Source: Mytilus galloprovincialis | Lineage: Eukaryota > Mollusca > Bivalvia > Mytilida > Mytilidae | NCBI RefSeq assembly: GCF_965363235.1 | Contig: NC_134840.1 | Span: 84,912,916 to 84,976,915 of the forward strand | Length of the DNA: 64,000 nt | Reading direction: 5' to 3' | In this document: positions 60,136 to 64,000 of the stretch, in pieces | How the letters are laid out: each line of letters starts with the position of its first letter | Position numbering within the stretch: position 1 is the stretch's first letter | Program-made: the position numbers and the translations under genes | Notes under the pieces: model-generated | Database searches by the model: none | The model's input: only the letters and a program-made list of their open reading frames with translations | What the model was told of the DNA's origin: nothing

Positions 60136-62631
60136 GCTTTCTTTAAAAAAAGAAAAGCAATACATGAACCTAAGACCGGTGAATGCCGGGTCACCAAAAG
60201 GTTGTTGCTGAATTTGCGTTTGCTTTTGAATTGAAATAATTGACTGTGAATATAAGAAGCCAGTTGAAAGTATATATTTACAGCTTCTATTTGAATAGTT
60301 ATTTTAAAGCTCGACTGTTTTATTTATTACTTGGAAATGTACATAACTTTTCCGATTATAACCCTTTGGCAAATCCTAATTTCTACTAACCGGATGACTT
60401 ATGCAAATTGCACAAACCTACTAAGTTTGCTTTAAAATGTGGAATTCTGGATGCATTTATTTTATCTACATGTATCATATCTTTATATTTTGTTTCCTAC
60501 ATGAATGCCTTTATATTCTCAACTCGTATTTGAAGCTGTCTTTACTCATGGTAGATGTTGTATGCGGTGAAACCTGTGGCATACAATTGATTGGGACCTC
60601 TTATGAAGAGACTGATTTTGGTCTCATAAAACATCTCAAATTTTTTAAAAGGATTTCCTGGTTTTACTTAAATCAATTCAAACATTCTACAGTGAAACTT
60701 AGTTTTGCTGAAGAATTTCTTAATTCAGAAGTTTATGAATACCTGTACACACTTTCAAAATAACCAATTTATATAAAAAGGTATGTAGATATAAAAAGAT
60801 ACCAGAAATAAAATGATGTACGCCAGACACGAGTTCAGTAGACACAAAAAAAGCACCATGCCAGTGACGCTCGAATGAAAAAAGTTAAAAGGCTAAATAC
60901 ATTACAAAGTTAAGGAATCTATTCCTTGTGTAGACAATCCTTAGCTTTTCGAAAAGGTCAAAGTTTATAATAGGACAGTAACTCAAAAAAGAAACAAAAG
61001 AGAAACAACTCGAAGTCAGAATACCGTTAGAAATGATGACCGTGCTTGAAAGTCATATGTGAAGCTCTTTCTTCCGTGTCCTGAATTTAGATAACAATAA
61101 CGAAAATAAGCTTTCACGAGTGAATTTAATAGTATTGCATGCAAGTAGTATCTTAGCGCACGAAATAGTAAATAGAAAGCATCTCACTGATACTAAGGAA
61201 AAGAATACGCATTTGCATCATCACATATCTTAATCTAATAGTTGAATTCGAATGTCAAACGGCCTACATTAAATGTTTTGACTCCGGATTCATTGACATT
61301 TTATCCGGAATTTTGAGAACTCAAACCGATAGTGTGCTTTTGAAATGTGATCTATAATGTGAATGCATCAAGAGGTGTAGGATAGTTGGTCAACACATTG
61401 AATACAATTTTCAAAACCCTACCATATAGTACAAATATGTAGATGCTATACGGTTAAACTATTAAAACAAACAAACAAAAATTGAATTACAATTTTATAA
61501 AAAAACTAACGTTCCTGTTATTATTTTATTTTCAAATTCTTTTGACTATACATTGTATATAATATCAATAAACACGAACGTCAAGTATTTACGGATGGAC
61601 TGTTTATTTATCGAATGAATCTACTTTTAAATTCTAACATTCCACTATGTGAATATATTACTATACAAAATATAAGCAAAGACTTCTAAATCTATACTAA
61701 AACGGTATGAAATAATCAACATTATGGTTGTAATTAAATTTTGTTGTGATTATTGTAAATTATTTTTACGGTTGTTGTGAGTTGCAAGGATTTAAAATCA
61801 TGCTTTATGAATTGAAAACACACAAGTATTTTTATTCACAACTGTTTAAAATTTAAATATTTACTAAATTTATCGTACTTTCCATTTTATGGATATATTA
61901 CAGTACAAAAAATAAATAATAATTACTCATAAAACCTAAATACTAAAATGGTATGAAATAATTAACGAAATATAATGATTATTGTTTATAAACATTTTTT
62001 TTTTTTTTGTAGGATGCAAGAATTTATTTAGATGTAATTTTTATGTTTTCTTTACAAATGAATATTTAAAAATACCAAAGCAGAGTATCTTGTAATATAA
62101 AATACTTATTTCTTAATTGCAACTCTGAAAATATTCTGATTTCAATCATTGTTAGTTTCTTCAGAAACAAAAATACAGTATATATTTTGTATATATTTCT
62201 TTGATTCCGATTGAATACTTTTGATAAGAATATTATCTTTCTTTTTTCCGATCTAATATTAATATGTTAACCAGAATCTTCTCTCCCATAAGTCTATGAT
62301 GAAATACACACTCAGTATCCCGTGGTTAAATCTTCAAACATAATTAGTTCACATGTTATCGAGACAACATACATTACCACGTTATAATTGACCCAGATAC
62401 ACACAGTGTACAGTGGTCGTTTTAAAACAAATATAATTGCGTCGTCAAGGGCCATCAAGGGACCATATCAAAGACGTAGATAACAACCTGTTAAGACCTG
62501 TATAAATGACCGAAAACTTTCGAGACGTTCCGAGAATTTTATTCTGACTTCCGGCCGAGATATATCGAGTGGCCCATAGACACATCCAAAACTTGCCAAT
62601 ATATAAGCATGAACCCCTCAGGGGGTTCATG
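60136..62631. other. no gene supported; old duplication at 61640-61990
   Basis: AT-rich. Two diverged segments about 240-250 bp apart share ATATATTAC, GTACAAAATA and ACTAAAACGGTATGAAATAAT. A 108-codon open frame at 60437 has no recognisable domain or splice context and is not called. Confidence 0.5.
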
Positions 62632-62896
62632 CAAAAACTGGATGCCACAAAATATTTAACAGTTTCAAAGGGGTGTTAACATCAAATATCAATCAATCAA
62701 TCCATTTGTTTCTAAATTTCCAAATTTTGGCAGATACTGACTTTAAGTCGTTGTTAATAAAACACTCACTTTCATTTATTTTTTTTCTCCATGTTCTCAA
62801 GGTTCCTCACCAACACAAAAACTGGATGCCACAAAATATCCAACAGTGTCAAAGGGGTGTTTAACACCAAAAATCAATCAATCAATCCATTTGTTT
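62632..62896 (+). repeat. ~82-bp repeat duplicated at 183-bp spacing
   Basis: AAAAACTGGATGCCACAAAA, then CAAAGGGGTGTT and ATCAATCAATCAATCCATTTG, occur at 62632 and 62815. The sequence between contains the CAGATACTGACTTTAA phrase also found at 59897. Confidence 0.85.
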
Positions 62897-63031
62897 TTTT
62901 AAAGTACCAATTTTTGTATGGTGAAAATTATCTTTATAATGGTAAGAAATTACTATAATGACTTTTCGTATCTTAATTTACTGGTTTTGCCAGTTTTCTG
63001 GCCAAATGTTTGTGGTTCTTCCCTGGAACTT

Positions 63032-63346
63032 ATGCCTTGTTCACACGAACATTTAATTTGAATTGAATTTGAATCGAATGTGAATTGAATTCGCTTATCG
63101 CATTCACACACTCTTCTTTTTTAATTCGAACAAATAACTAATTCGAATTAGTCAATTCGCATTAGAAATACGTTTTTGTTAATACGAATTAAAAGCTAAC
63201 GTCGTTTGGACAGTAAAGCGAATTTGATGCGCATTGCAATTCAAATTAGAATTGACTTTAGGACTTAAAACGTTTCGAATGCGAATTAAACTAATTCGAA
63301 TTAGTTAATGCGAATCGAATTCGAATTATGTGTGAACTCAGCATTA
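63032..63346. mobile_element. TIR element built from GAATTCGAATT-like motifs
   Basis: The ends ATGCCTTGTTCACAC and GTGTGAACTCAGCAT match at 12 of 15 positions. Subterminal and internal sequence is dominated by short palindromic AATTCGAATT, TTGAATTGAATT and TAATTCGAATTAG motifs in both orientations. 315 bp. Confidence 0.75.
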
Positions 63347-64000
63347 GTCTTCCTCAAACCTTAAAAAAAATGGCCACCATGAAATTGTTTTTGATGCATC
63401 AGTTTTAAGCAATAATTGGATTGTAAATTTGAAGTTGAAATTTAGAAACATGTTTGGTGAATGAAACAAATCATAGTTTATAAAGATAACAATCAAAATG
63501 GCAACCCAACACAAAATTACCAGTAATGAAAAAGGCCATTTTGAGAGAAACATACACAATCAATAAGTGTCTATAAATTTCAAACTGGAAATTGTTCTTT
63601 ATCTGTATAGTTTGTAAATAATATAAAAGAAACAAGTGAAAATCTGCTTTTACTACATCCAATTTTCAAAATGAAAATATGGAAAACAATAATGTACAAA
63701 AACTTGCTGACTTGCACAATTTAAAACATGTCTATATTATTGTGTTGAGTTGTTGTCTTGGTGACCAAACATCTTCATGTAGTGAATGAACTCACACTAA
63801 AGTGTTATTGTTGTTTATTGAACTGATTTTTTCCAGTTTTTGTGTGAAAAATTAAAGTATGCATATGTTACAACAGTTTGCTAACCTTTTTAACTTGTAA
63901 ATCAGTACAAAAACAGTACAAAAACAAACTCACAAAAACAAACATCAAATATAGAGAGCATATACTTGGTACATGATTAAAAGTAAACAAATGAAAAATA
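63347..64000. other. no feature recognised
   Basis: AT-rich sequence up to the window edge with no gene or recognised repeat. Confidence 0.6.

Noticed and set aside
60437-60763. 108-codon plus frame
   Set aside because: No domain, no splice context, strongly AT-biased codons; no better than chance for this base composition.

Overview
The window is AT-rich eukaryotic DNA with GT-AG introns, single-exon and multi-exon genes, and a very dense load of short dispersed repeats. Several repeat families (the element beginning TAGCTCACCTGG, the TGTCGAGCCTGCAAC element, the 'GTCGTATAAAGC' element, and the 'GATGTGGTATGAGTGCCAATG' repeat) are ones I recognise from marine mussels. Mytilus or a close mytilid bivalve is therefore the best guess; this rests on memory and no search was run.

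Layout. 1-1.2 kb: the first coding exon of a Rab-family small GTPase on the minus strand, running off the left edge. 4.6-5.8 kb and 10.4-11.4 kb: two plus-strand genes with single coding exons, divergent paralogues that share RPxTA-type motifs and four conserved blocks. 12.3-13.9 kb: a TTAA-flanked MITE, then a complete element with a ~160-bp tandem core and a (GACA)46 microsatellite. 14.8-16.0 kb: a third single-exon gene on the minus strand, with a hexapeptide repeat and five basophilic kinase-type sites. 17.8-28.6 kb: no convincing gene, but many DNA-transposon derivatives. 29.7-56.7 kb and probably beyond: one plus-strand gene with ten exons that join into 381 codons without a stop. Its introns are packed with minisatellites, foldback elements, a tRNA-headed SINE and nested insertions. 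57-64 kb: repeats, and no further exon I can support.

No gene pathway can be reconstructed. The Rab exon is the only recognised family. The two paralogues and the long gene share the motif [KR]-R/S-P-x-T-A or close variants, which may be a common short linear motif; their function is unknown to me. No LTR retroelement, endogenous virus, CRISPR array, rRNA or canonical tRNA gene was seen.

The two most interesting signals are in the repeats. First, a family of 24-48 bp palindromic micro-elements with CAGAGACAT termini: three copies have perfect 7-bp target duplications, and one of these sits inside an arm of another transposon. Second, at least six otherwise unrelated repeat families share one layout: a head hairpin, a GC-rich microsatellite, a tandem-repeat core, and a tail that in five of them ends in CTNG-TT, usually just after a hairpin. 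This is what non-autonomous Helitron/Helentron ('pearl'-like) elements would be expected to look like.
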